NCBI GenBank assembly: GCA_017442645.1
Contig: JAFRZH010000029.1
Coordinates: 1-64,000, forward strand
DNA length: 64,000 bases
Direction: 5' to 3'
DNA from: a bacterium
Lineage (GTDB): Bacteria; Patescibacteria; JAEDAM01; Absconditabacterales; Absconditicoccaceae
Of this stretch, positions 21,920 through 31,064 are shown one piece after another. Each line of letters begins with the position of its first letter. Position 1 is the first letter of the stretch. The notes below the pieces were generated by a model that was given only the letters and a program-made list of their open reading frames with translations, searched no databases and was not told the origin of the DNA. The position numbers and the translations under genes are program-made.

Positions 21920-21947
21920 AGTATAGAATTCTCTTAAATGATGTCAA
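21920..21947 (-). promoter_or_regulatory. Promoter for the small membrane protein
   Basis: On the minus strand TTGACA (perfect -35), 16 bp, TATACT. Confidence 0.75.
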
Positions 21948-21966
21948 GAAGGAGAAATTACGGAAA

Positions 21967-22000
21967 ATGAACGAATAAAAAAGGACGAGGCAAAGCTCCG
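21967..22000. repeat. Intergenic hairpin repeat unit (GGACGAGGCAAAGCTCCGTCC type)
   Basis: Copy of the unit also found near 14918, 60736 and 60920. It folds as an imperfect GGACGA...CGTCC hairpin. Confidence 0.6.
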
Positions 22001-22055
22001 TCCCAATAGAATCTTCAAAGAAGAATCAGATTTTTTTAATCTCTTTTTATCTTTT

Positions 22056-23000
22056 TTACGAATTCACTTGTCCTTTTTTCTCCAAAACTCCATTCAATGC
22101 AGTTCCTAACGTTGCAATTCATTGAAGATCAGCAGGAACTACGATTTTTGTAGATCTTCCCTCAGAAAGTGATTTCAAAGCTTCAAATCCTTTCAATCTC
22201 AAAACAGATTCATCAGCTTGAGATTCTTTGAGCATTTTAAGTCCTTCAGCTTCTGCAGCACGAAGCATTCTAATTCCATCAGCTTCAGCTTGTTTAATTT
22301 TGATCATAGCCTCAGCTTCTCCAGCAGCAATACGGATTTTTGACTCTTTATCTGCTTCTGCTCTCAAAATTGCACTTTCTTTTTCTCCTTCAGCAATGAG
22401 AATACTTGATTTCTTTTCTCCTTCTGCTTGAAGAATCTTCTCACGTCTTTCACGCTCTGCCCTCATTTGTTTTTCCATAGCCTCTTGAATATCCCTTGGA
22501 GGAATAATATTTTTCACTTCCACACGGTTAATCTTGATCCCCCAAGGATTTGTGGCTTCATCAAGGATTGCACGCATATTCGTATTGATAATATCTCTCG
22601 ATGTCAAAGTCCCATCAAGTTCCAATTCTCCAATAAGATTTCTCAACGTTGTTGCAGTTAGATTTTCAATCGCATTAATCGGTCTTTCTACTCCATACGT
22701 ATAAAGTTTAGGATCCGTAATTTGAAAATACACCACCGTATCAATCTGAATGGTTACATTATCTTTGGTAATCACAGGTTGAGGAGGAAAATCTTTCACA
22801 ATTTCTTTCAAGGTAACGTTATTAGAAACCTGGTCGATAAAAGGGATTTTAAAATGAATTCCATTATTCCAAGTTTTTAAATACGATCCCAATCTCTCGA
22901 TCACATACGCTTTAGCTTGAGGAACAATTCTTATCGTAGAAATAAGAAGAATCACAAAAACTCCAACCACATACATCCATACTTCCATTTTGATAATCAT
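22056..23000 (-). CDS. SPFH/band-7 (stomatin/QmcA-like) membrane protein
   Basis: 314 aa. One N-terminal TM (MYVVGVFVILLISTI) is followed by the SPFH domain (IVPQAKAYVIERLGSYL, VYFQITDPKLYTYGVE, LRNLIGELELDGTL) and a long Ala/Glu-rich coiled coil with EAEGLKMLKESQAD, ending in KIVVPADLQ-G-IATLGTALNGVLE, where UGA supplies the Gly. It forms oligomeric membrane-associated scaffolds. No NfeD partner is adjacent. Start chosen at ATG 23000; ATG 22988 is an alternative. Confidence 0.93.
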
Positions 23001-23018
23001 AAAAAATAAAGATACTTC

Positions 23019-23046
23019 TATATTATGTTTTGGAAGATAAAGTCAA
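23019..23046 (-). promoter_or_regulatory. Promoter for the SPFH gene
   Basis: On the minus strand TTGACT followed 15-17 bp later by an AT-rich -10 (TAATAT or ATATAG). Confidence 0.5.
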
Positions 23047-23172
23047 GAAGAAAAGAGGGGGTAATTTTTATTTTAAAAAAGAAAAAAGTCTGAATTTTCT
23101 GTAAAGAGATGTATCATTCCCATATTTTCTTAAAAATTATCTAACTTTTCAAGAAAAATACAAAAGAAAGAA

Positions 23173-23200
23173 TTGACAAAAAAACAGACATAATTATAGG
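23173..23200 (+). promoter_or_regulatory. Promoter for the small gene at 23234
   Basis: TTGACA, 16 bp, TATAGG. Confidence 0.65.
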
Positions 23201-23233
23201 TAAATATTTTATCATTTTCTTATTTTATAAATA

Positions 23234-23494
23234 ATGGAGACCCAAATACCATCAAATAATACCGAAAAGATAACTACTCTCAGAGAAAAAATAAATACCA
23301 AACAACAAATAATTAAGGGAAAAGAAGCGGCCTTACTCCTAAAAAAAGAAGAGTTAATAAACCAAAGACAAAAATTCAAAACCTTGGAGATTATAGAAAC
23401 AATAGACTCTTCCAGACTTCAACAGCTTTTTCAGGATGGATTTCTTTTTGATCAAGAAAATCAAGATAAATATTTTCCCTACCTCCTAGATTAA
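23234..23494 (+). CDS. Small charged coiled-coil protein
   Basis: 86 aa, ATG 23234 to TAA 23492-23494. Residues 10-50 form a Lys/Glu helix, and the end is FLFDQENQDKYFPYLLD. No family recognised. A good promoter lies directly upstream, which supports it as real. The same frame stays open past the TAA for another 38 codons (23495-23611). Confidence 0.6.
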   Translation: METQIPSNNTEKITTLREKINTKQQIIKGKEAALLLKKEELINQRQKFKTLEIIETIDSSRLQQLFQDGFLFDQENQDKYFPYLLD

Positions 23495-23611
23495 AAAGCA
23501 TCCAAGACCACAAGGGGGCGGGGAATACTTAGATTAAACGACCTCTCTCTTTCTGAATTAAAGGACTACTTATGACTGAATCAAGAATGCACAATCAATA
23601 TTGAAAACTAA
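23495..23611 (+). other. In-frame continuation after the TAA of the previous gene
   Basis: 38 codons in the same frame with a protein-like ending (LRLNDLSLSELKDYLGLNQE, one UGA Gly) and no start codon of its own. This suggests that the TAA at 23492 is a nonsense mutation in a longer gene, or that this is a remnant. Nothing else is seen in 23495-23654. Confidence 0.3.
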
Positions 23612-23654
23612 AAATAACCTTACTCCTATACCATATTTGATGGATTCAATCCGA

Positions 23655-23978
23655 TTACTTAAAATATAAATCATCAATTTTCAGAGAATACCCCAAACTT
23701 TCTAATTTTGCATTAATTACCTCCAAAAGGTTTCTTTTATCTTTAAAAATTTGAATCCTCAATGCTAAATCTTGAGTTTTAATAAAAAATTTATCATTTT
23801 TAAAATAACCTTCCAAGACTTCTCTTTCTCTTAGCAAATTTTCATCTTTTTCAATATGATAAAATGCATTCAATTCATTCAAAATAATACTTCCAATCAT
23901 ATTTTTCCCACGAAATTGCTGGGAAAGTCTTTTTCTCATAATATCGGAAAAACTTTTCATTTCTGTTCAAAATTCCAT
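23655..23978 (-). CDS. Small protein, possibly DUF721/DciA-like
   Basis: 107 aa from ATG 23978 (one UGA Gly at residue 4); ATG 23960 is the alternative. The order of a helical N-terminus, a short beta strand (FFIKTQDLALRIQIF) and a C-terminal LLEVINAKLESLGYSLKI is reminiscent of DUF721 (DciA) proteins, but the similarity is weak. It lies 17 bases downstream of the methylthiotransferase stop and is probably co-transcribed with it. Confidence 0.6.
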
Positions 23979-23995
23979 GTTTTTCTTTTCAAAAC

Positions 23996-25210
23996 TTAAA
24001 AATGATAAGCAATAATTTCTCCTTTCTGATAATCTCATTGAGAACAAGGGATCTCTATCTGAATATAATTTTCCGTCCAACCCTTCCAACAACCATCCTC
24101 ATATTCTTCAAGCAAAACCACATGTTCCACTCCTCTATTTTTCTCGATAAACTTTGTTCTAATCTCCTCCCCTTTTTCGATCAGAATTCTATTTCTTTCT
24201 TTTTTAAGAGATTCAGAAATCTGATTTTCAAAATAAGTTGCAGGAATTTTTTCTCAGAGTCGATGTGCCGAAAACGGGAAAGCATGAAGTTTTGTAATTT
24301 CAAAATTTTCCACTCCCCTCAAAGTTTCCTCAAAATCTTCCTCCGTCTCTCATGGAAATCAAGTAATCAAATCTGCACCAATGGAAATAAGCTCCGCATG
24401 AGGTCTTTTCAGACTTCTAATCTTTTTTAAAATTTCTGCGAGATGTGCTGCTGAATAATTTCTCCTCATCTGCTGAAGTACGGTATCTGAAAAGCTTTGA
24501 ATCGAAAAATGAAAATGTGGTAAAATTCTTTCATCGGTCGCAAGTTCAAAAAATTGCTCATCAAGATATTCTGGTCCAATACTCGAAATTCTGATTCTTG
24601 GAATTGAAGTTTTTTGTAAAACTTCATGTAAGAGAAAAGAAAATTTGGATTCGTGAGGATTTCTCGTATTTTCACATCCCCAAGCCGCTAAATTAATCCC
24701 CGTAAGCACAATTTCCTTTCCTCCCTGTAATTCAATTTGCTGAATTTCCTCGATAATTTCTTGCAAATCTCTGCTTCTATGTTTCCCCCTTTTGAGAACG
24801 GTCGCACAAAAACTGCAATAATTATCACATCCATTTTGGATCACCACAAAATGCTTCGTATAAATATTTTTTTCAAAAGAAGAAAAAATCTGAGATTCTT
24901 TTTTGGGAGATTCTGGTAACAAACGGATTTTATCCTTAAACTCCGACAATTCAGGATAAAGCTGATAAAATTCTTGTTCATCGACCAATTTTCCCTGTTT
25001 TAAACTTCCACATCCTGTTAAATGAATTTCATATCCCTGATGAAGAGCATCTTTTATTTCTTTGATTCGTTTATGTTTCGCTCTATCCGTCACTACACAA
25101 CTCGCAATCAACAAAATGTTATCAAGGTTAACGCCTTGACTTTCATAATAATTCAACCATTGATTGAGATAAAATTTATTGACTTTACAACCGAAGATCT
25201 TGTAAGGCAT
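23996..25210 (-). CDS. Radical SAM tRNA methylthiotransferase (MtaB/MiaB family)
   Basis: 404 aa. N-terminal UPF0004 domain with three Fe-S cysteines (IFGCKVN, ASCVVTD, TGCGSL). Radical SAM motif CDNYCSFC (CxxxCxxC) at about residues 128-135. GINLAAWG and ISSIGPEYL follow. ADLITGFPGETEEDFEETL carries one UGA Gly. The C-terminal TRAM region is degenerate. GCKVN and ASCVVTD favour MtaB (ms2t6A37) over MiaB. The stop is TAA 23996-23998. Confidence 0.88.
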
Positions 25211-25243
25211 GAATGTTCAATAGGGAAGGATAAAAACAATGTT

Positions 25244-25271
25244 ACTTTACGATTTCGAAGAAAAAAATCAA
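25244..25271 (-). promoter_or_regulatory. Possible promoter for the methylthiotransferase gene
   Basis: On the minus strand TTGATT, 16 bp, TAAAGT. Confidence 0.4.
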
Positions 25272-25297
25272 ATCGATTCATAAAATACAGACTTCTG

Positions 25298-25325
25298 TTG
25301 ATTCTTTCTATAAAATCCTTATGGT
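25298..25325 (+). promoter_or_regulatory. Promoter for the SpoU methyltransferase
   Basis: TTGATT, 16 bp, TATGGT; 30 bases before the ATG. Confidence 0.5.
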
Positions 25326-25354
25326 AAAACTGTTTTTTATTTACAGTCTTAATC

Positions 25355-25807
25355 ATGCGTAACGTTGTTATTTTGGAAAATATTCGTTCTGCATATAACG
25401 TAGGGAATGTTGTTCGTACCGCAGACTCTTTAGGACGAGATGTTCGAATTGTAGGATATACTCCCTCGCCTCTTACTCACCCGAAAGTACTAAAAACCTC
25501 TTTATGAGCAGAACAAAACGTTTGAATACAACAATTTAATTTTTCTGGAGACGCTATCAAAAAAGCAAAAGAAACCTGAATGCAAGTCATTGCAGCAGAA
25601 TTAACAAATGATGCAATTAATCTTTGAAATTTCGTTGCTGAAAAAGAAAATTTGGCAGTCATTTTTGGGAATGAAGTAGATGGTGTCTTAGATACAACCT
25701 TAAAACTTGTAGATAATATTGTTCAAATTCCTATGCAATGAATAAAAGAATCAATGAATGTAGGTCAAAGTACCGCTATTTTTATGCGAGAACTAAGAAA
25801 AAAATAA
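25355..25807 (+). CDS. SpoU/TrmH-family RNA 2'-O-methyltransferase
   Basis: 150 aa SPOUT-fold enzyme. All three family motifs are present: ENIRSAYNVGNVVRTAD (motif 1), VIFGNEVDGV (motif 2) and VQIPMQGIKESMNVGQST (motif 3, with UGA at the first Gly). Five or six Gly are UGA. It is a minimal form without an N-terminal substrate-binding domain, close to TrmL size. The target (tRNA wobble base or rRNA) is not decidable. Confidence 0.9.
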
Positions 25808-25967
25808 CATTTTATGCCTCATATTTTATGTATCATAATTATATAAAGTCAAGAAATAACAAACAAAACAATGAAAAAAGAAAATAAACAAAATAAAAAG
25901 GTTTGCTTTTTAATATTCTTTCATTATCATTTCAATTGAAGTAATTTTTATTTTTTATCTAAAGAAA

Positions 25968-26327
25968 ATGACAGAATCACAACTTTTAACTATTGATGAA
26001 CCTAAGGCAAGATTTGTTGATGTTTCCGAAATCATGCAAGAAGAGATTAAAAAACTTGTTCAACATTTAATTAATGGGAAATGTCAATCTATCTTTAAAA
26101 AAGTATACAGTAAAAATCCAGAAGCAAATATTACTATTGAGTATACGATCCTCAAAAATAAGCAAGGGAAATATGAAGCAGATTTTTCTTTCAATGCTGA
26201 TGGTGAAGAATTTGTAGTTTCAAGTCATCAAGGATTTAAAATAGCAACAGATCTTGTAAGTCATGCTTTTGATAAATGGAAGAGAAAAATTTTAGGAATT
26301 TTCGGACGAAAAAGACTTTTTAAATAA
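25968..26327 (+). CDS. Small protein, possibly ribosome-associated (RaiA/HPF-like)
   Basis: 119 aa. It has a beta-rich middle (ITIEYTILKNKQGKYEADF) and a helix TDLVSHAFDKWKRKI. The strand-strand-helix order and the D-x-x-x-x-A-F-D-x-W-K-R motif recall the hibernation factor fold, but length and signature are not diagnostic. It lies 15 bases upstream of greA, in the same direction. Confidence 0.65.
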   Translation: MTESQLLTIDEPKARFVDVSEIMQEEIKKLVQHLINGKCQSIFKKVYSKNPEANITIEYTILKNKQGKYEADFSFNADGEEFVVSSHQGFKIATDLVSHAFDKWKRKILGIFGRKRLFK

Positions 26328-26342
26328 TAATTTAATAAACGG

Positions 26343-26837
26343 ATGCCAGAAGAAGTTGCAAAAAAGAAAAAACAACTTACCAAAGAATGATACGATAAGT
26401 TGATTGCAGAAAGAAAAGAAATTAATGAAAAAAAACTTCCTGCAATTTTAAAAACCATTGCAGAAGCTAAAGCAATGGGAGATCTTTCTGAGAACTTTGA
26501 ATATAAATCTGCACTTGAGGAAAAAGATTTAGTTAATTCTAGACTTAAGGAAATTAATGAACTTTTGGATAATGTAGAAATTATTGATAGTATTGATGAA
26601 AAAGATAGCAATAAAAAGAAAGTAGGGTTCTGATCAAAAGTAACCATTCAAATGGATAATTCTGATCCCAAAACTGTTATTATTGTTGGAACATGAGAAG
26701 TAGATATTAAAGATGATATTATCTATATTTCTTTTGAATCTCCTCTAGGGAAAGCTCTTAATGGAAGAAAAAAAGGGGATGTTTTCAGATTAAAGACTGA
26801 AGCAAATAGTGAAGTTAAGATTTTGGAGATTGAGTAA
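26343..26837 (+). CDS. greA: Transcription elongation factor GreA
   Basis: Rescues backtracked RNA polymerase by stimulating transcript cleavage. 164 aa. N-terminal coiled coil with LTKEGYDKLIAE (UGA Gly), the acidic tip region AKAMGDLSENFEYKSA, and the C-terminal FKBP-like domain with IISFESPLGKALNGRKKGD-type sequence. Four UGA codons. Co-directional with the small gene upstream. Confidence 0.95.
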
Positions 26838-26937
26838 AAATTATTACTATCAAAGAAAAAACGTGAGAGGGACTTTTGTTTCTCTTTTTTTGTCAATTTT
26901 TTTATCAGAAAAAAAGATAAAAAAGCGTTTCTTATTT

Positions 26938-26966
26938 TTGACAATTATCGAAAAAAAGATTAAAAT
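26938..26966 (+). promoter_or_regulatory. Promoter for the small gene at 26995
   Basis: TTGACA, 17 bp, TAAAAT. Confidence 0.6.
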
Positions 26967-26994
26967 AAGCTATAGTTTATTTTATAAGAATCAA

Positions 26995-27252
26995 ATGAAC
27001 GAATACGAATTAACAAAGAAAATCATCGAATGATTACAAGGATATTGGGATTTAGCAGAATGAATGCTTGCTCTTCTAGAAGCATGATTTATGGATGAAG
27101 AAACTAGTCAAAATATCCGTTTTCTTTTACAAAAAGAGATTAAGAAGATTCCTGACGAAGAAAAAAAATGAGAATTACAAGAACAGTATCAAGAACTTGA
27201 GAATTTAACAAACCACAAAGAAGATAAACAAGAAATAAAGGAATGAAATTAG
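26995..27252 (+). CDS. Small helical protein, unknown
   Basis: 85 aa with six UGA glycines. Amphipathic helices: ELTKKIIEGLQGYWDLAEGMLALLEAG, then a charged C-terminal half. No membrane segment and no family recognised. The promoter and the heavy UGA use support a native gene. Confidence 0.7.
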
Positions 27253-27333
27253 TTCATTCCACATTTTTTGAATCGTACTCTATTTTAAAACAAAAAAATA
27301 AAAAAAATCTGACTCTCTAACTTTTAAATTCTC

Positions 27334-27412
27334 CCTATTTTTCTTCAAACCACTCCCCATTCTCCAACCTCAAGACATGATCAGCATATTTCAAAATACT
27401 CTTGTAGGAAAG
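27334..27412 (-). pseudogene. uvrA 3'-end copy A (most distal)
   Basis: The minus strand reads [15 protein letters not shown]...WFEEK then TAG (27334-27336), matching the last ~25 codons of uvrA (32734...). Homology stops abruptly upstream at the codons KSI. It has no start codon. It is the outermost of three extra tails downstream of uvrA. The downstream flank (27253-27333) holds only an AATCTGACT word. Confidence 0.85.
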
Positions 27413-27439
27413 AGAACAACAATACAATATCCTTGATTT

Positions 27440-28000
27440 TTATAAAATAAGAACATTATCCTTACATTTCGATAGGGGTAATTTGTCTAAGACATCAAAT
27501 TGGGTAGTTCATCGAGCATAAGAATCGACAATATTTTCATTACCTTCAAATTGACCGTAATTATTATAATCAAAACATTTGCTAACAACTCGCCTCCCAT
27601 TTTTTGTTAATTCTAAGACTGTTTCAATTCATTCTCATGATCAACCTCCATTAGTATCTATAATGGTAACAAAAAGGCTTCCATTTTGAATGGTTACAGA
27701 GATAAATTTATTACCATTACTCTCTTTATTATCCAGAGTTGGGAAAAATTTATTCTTATCAAGAATCGTGATACCGTTAAATATTTGTTTTTTTCTTTTA
27801 TCATATATTTTTAATTCATTGTTATGGAGTAAAAAAATATAATCGGTTCAAACAAGTTCAAACTTACGAGATTGGTCTATTTGTACCACTTGAATATTAT
27901 GATTCTCTGCAATGGTTTCAAAAAGAGATTGTCAATCCGTAAAATTTGAAGCATTCTGAGAAAAAATGATAAACAACAAAGAAAGAATATGGATTACCAT
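27440..28000 (-). CDS. Secreted protein of unknown function, cargo of the uvrA-tail array
   Basis: 186 aa from ATG 28000. N-terminal signal peptide (VIHILSLLFIIFSQNAS), then a beta-rich, Asn/Lys-rich body. A Gly-rich turn G-G-G-S-G-E-G is encoded largely by UGA (TGA TCA TGA GAA TGA). Two Cys sit near the C-terminus. No domain recognised. UGA use shows it is native to, or ameliorated in, a recoded genome. It lies between uvrA tails A and B. Confidence 0.7.
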
Positions 28001-28133
28001 TAATACTTATGATTATCTAAAAATGGGAGAGAAATTTCTCAGACGAAGTAGTCATATTGCTTTAAAATTTTCTTACATTTAGAATACATATCTTCTTTTC
28101 ATAATCAACAGTTAAATCTAAACCAATTTAAGC

Positions 28134-28244
28134 TAAAAAAAAGACACGAATCAACGCATCCTTTTATGTCTACTTCTCCTCAAATAACTCCCCCTCTTCC
28201 AATCTCGAAACATGATCGACATATTTGAGAATACTTTTATCATA
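28134..28244 (-). pseudogene. uvrA 3'-end copy B with terminator
   Basis: The minus strand reads DKSILKYVDHVSRLEEGELFEEK then TAG, followed by the same GGATGCG...CGTGTC terminator sequence as the true uvrA end. Homology begins at the same point of the gene as the other copies, within about 20 bases. Confidence 0.88.
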
Positions 28245-28290
28245 TCCAGTTAAAAAGAAAAAAAATCTGACTTTCCATTACAAACAAATA

Positions 28291-28314
28291 AAAAACGAGG
28301 AGCAGAATCCCCTC
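28291..28314 (-). terminator. Terminator of the FISUMP gene
   Basis: On the minus strand a GAGG/CCTC-based hairpin is followed by G and six T. Confidence 0.5.
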
Positions 28315-29246
28315 TATGCTCATAACATAACAAATACCATCCATACAACTGGCAAATAGAAAATTTTTGTTGGCATATGAGTAGTTAAAGGATTATCATA
28401 ATTTTTAAAACAACGGATATTTACAGGAACAGTACGTGGTAGAGATATAATATCTATGTAATCAAGATCAAGATTCATATCAATAATATCAAGCAGATAT
28501 ACTCAAGGAGAAGTTGGCGAAGAACTTAATAATCGTGTTGTTTCTCCTGTCCAAGTACTTTCTCCTCTAAATGCTTCAAGAGGGATTTTTAATTCTTCAC
28601 TAAAAGTTTTCCCAATATTAAAATTGTGTAACCTAAAATCTGTAGGTGTGATACAATATTCACCAAATTCATGATTCTTACAAATGTTATGTTTAAAATT
28701 TTTCAAAGAACAAATGTCTTTATGATTTGAACACCAATATTCTAATAATTTTATCCATTCTCATATACTTGGAATATGATATCCATCTGGACAAGGTCCT
28801 TGTCTATTTCATTGAGTTTCAAGAATATCATCTAATCAGAAATAATTTTCTAGTTTATCATTTTCTCATCCTCGAAGCTCATTATTTATTGTTTGCTCTT
28901 CCCGATAATCTCCATTATCATCGACCCCTCATCATGGTTCTAAAAAAGCATTTCATCCATAATATCATTTATGAGCATAACTATCATTCCATTTTGCTCT
29001 TTTATTTATCCTTGGAGCCGTCGCTGGTAGTCCATGATTATTTCATCGTTGAAAATATAATCCATAAGATTCTGGTAAGTTAATATCATTAGAAGTTGCT
29101 CCAAGATTACGATCCATGATAATAAAAGCCTCAGGTCAAAATCATAAGTATCATACAGGTCTTGGGATAGTAATATCATCCGCATAAATAAGAGGAGAAA
29201 CAACACTACTCACAAGAATGAAAAATTTTATATATCAAATTTTCAT
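28314..29246 (-). CDS. Secreted protein with a FISUMP-type (Fibrobacter major paralogous) domain
   Basis: 310 aa with about seventeen UGA-coded glycines. Signal peptide at residues 1-21 (IKFFILVSSVVSPLIYA). The domain signatures are IIMDRNLGATSND, YGLYFQRGNNHG, and CPDGYHIPSIGEW, the typical order in this family. It ends in a short hydrophobic C-terminus. The function of the domain is unknown; such proteins are often expanded in secreted repertoires. Cargo between uvrA tails B and C. Confidence 0.8.
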
Positions 29247-29276
29247 TTGAATTAATTATACAATATAAACAATAAA

Positions 29277-29308
29277 GGACGCCTCATATAAATACATATA
29301 AAGCGTCC
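29277..29308 (-). terminator. Terminator of the C39-like gene
   Basis: GGACGC (29277-29282) pairs with GCGTCC (29303-29308) across a 20-nt AT-rich loop. Confidence 0.65.
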
Positions 29309-29335
29309 CAAATCAAGTACTTTACTTTTTTAACT

Positions 29336-30598
29336 TTACTTCAAGCCTATACTTAATGCAGAGAAGATTCCATTTGTACCAGAAATACTCATACTATTAA
29401 GTAATGTAGAAAATCTACAATATCTCCTATTTCGTTCTCTTGTTTTTGCAAGAGGATCGATATATGTAATAATCATCCGTATTATCTCCTGTTTTAATAC
29501 CAATAATTAAGATTATGTGTCCAATAACTTTGATTTTTCCATACGTATTATTCACATAAGTTTCTTCATTTTCAGTACGAATATAGCCATCACCTCCATA
29601 TAAATCAGTATTATTAGTCATTTGATAATAGTGATCATTATTGATAATATCTCGATGATTCATTACATTCACATTAACCATCACGAACTTCTGTTCTTGT
29701 AAAGATTTTAAAAGAAACTCTTTCATATCTTTCTCTGTTCCCATGACGGAATTTCTTTAACTAACTTTTGATGAAACTTTACCTCAAGAAAATCTCCATC
29801 GATTTTTTCATTATACCATTCAAATTTATTCATCCTAGTATAATTAGGATAACCATCAACAATCTTTGCTAATTCTTTATTTTTAACAATACTTGCTAAT
29901 TTTGTTCCAGACACTTGATAATCAGTCTGCCACCCATATTTCACATGAGCAAGACAAGCAGCAACCATCATATAACACGTTGGACAACAAGTATTAGTTA
30001 CAGTTAACGTAGCATCACTACGATCATACGGAGAATTATTGTAAAATGATCCCTTGGGATTATTGTTGGCATACCTTTGACAATAATGCTGAAAATATTG
30101 CAAGATATTTTCATCAGGTCCATAATATGTTCCGGTTTCAATAATATCATCAAATTTCTTGATGGTATATAATTGCGGTTTTTCAGATGGTTGCACAAGA
30201 TACTTGTAATTAAAAGTACCAACAGTTCTAAATACTTTTTTGTATTTATAAATGTAATAATTACCAACAATTTTTGCTTCCAATGGAATAGAATCGTAAA
30301 AATACTCTCCAGTTTGTTGATTATACACTTTTACAAATACATTTTCAGGTTGTTCTTCTGTATGTACTTTTGCATAAAAAGTTACAGTGAAATTATCATC
30401 ACTTTTTATTGCCTTTGTACATTGAAACAACGAAGCAAATTCATAATCTCCACATTCTTGATAAACAGGAGCAGATTTTGTTAAAGTTCTACCAGATACT
30501 TGATTTTTTTGTTCTGTTGACATATCAACAGATTCCTCTTTACTGCATGCCGACACTATACAAACAAGCATCAGCATAAAAATAAATAACTTTTTCAC
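29336..30598 (-). pseudogene. Lipoprotein with papain-like (C39-type) peptidase domain, two frameshifts
   Basis: From ATG 30598: lipoprotein signal (MLVCIVSAC lipobox) and an N-terminal beta domain. The peptidase part has Cys in CCPTCYMMVAAC, His in KVIGHIILIIG and Asp in YIDPLAK. The three catalytic parts lie in three different frames. One break is near 29744 (GGG where GGGG is needed) and the other near 29460 (in TATTACATATAT). No Gly is UGA although there are over twenty. It looks like a foreign, standard-code gene now decaying. Repaired length would be about 420 aa, ending at TAA 29336. Confidence 0.75.
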
Positions 30599-30880
30599 TT
30601 TTCTTTATGTTTTTACTATCCTAATAGGAGGATAGGTTTGTATTACTAAGAAGTCCTATTCCTTCTCGTTTTATTGTCTTCGAGTCTCTTTCTCGGATGT
30701 TGAGTTACACAGTCATCACACTGCGGAAACTATTTTCTTTCCTTAAGATTTCGTTTCAATTTTGTTTTCATTTTTTGATTAATTGTTTTTTAATGTTATG
30801 TTTCTCCCATTTAAAGTCTAGTAGATTTTTTATAAAAATTTGAGTAAATCCCCATGAAGAAATAATCCGTCCCCTCTTTT
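30599..30880. other. Spacer without a gene
   Basis: Leader region of the preceding minus-strand pseudogene. It contains a CTATCCT/AGGATAG hairpin (about 30617-30636). No ORF with support was seen on either strand. Confidence 0.5.
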
Positions 30881-30965
30881 CTATTTCTCCTCTACCAATT
30901 CTCCTTCTTCCAATCTCAAAACATGATCTGCATACTTTAAAATACTTTTATCATACTCGATAATG
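30881..30965 (-). pseudogene. uvrA 3'-end copy C
   Basis: The minus strand reads [20 protein letters not shown] then GELVEEK and TAG (30881-30883). This is the copy closest to true uvrA. The upstream edge of homology is at the codons for I-E-H/Y-D. The terminator seen after copies B and D is not conserved here. Confidence 0.87.
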
Positions 30966-31064
30966 CGTAAAAAAAGAGAAGAAGTATGATTATACGATAA
31001 ATATTTCTTTTAAACATTGTTAGAAAAAGAGAGAAGACAAAAACATCTCCTCTCTCATTTAAAT

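Noticed and set aside
29427..29744. Separate 105-aa gene starting at ATG 29744
   Set aside because: It continues the peptidase domain of the upstream lipoprotein in another frame and holds the catalytic His; it is part of the frameshifted gene.
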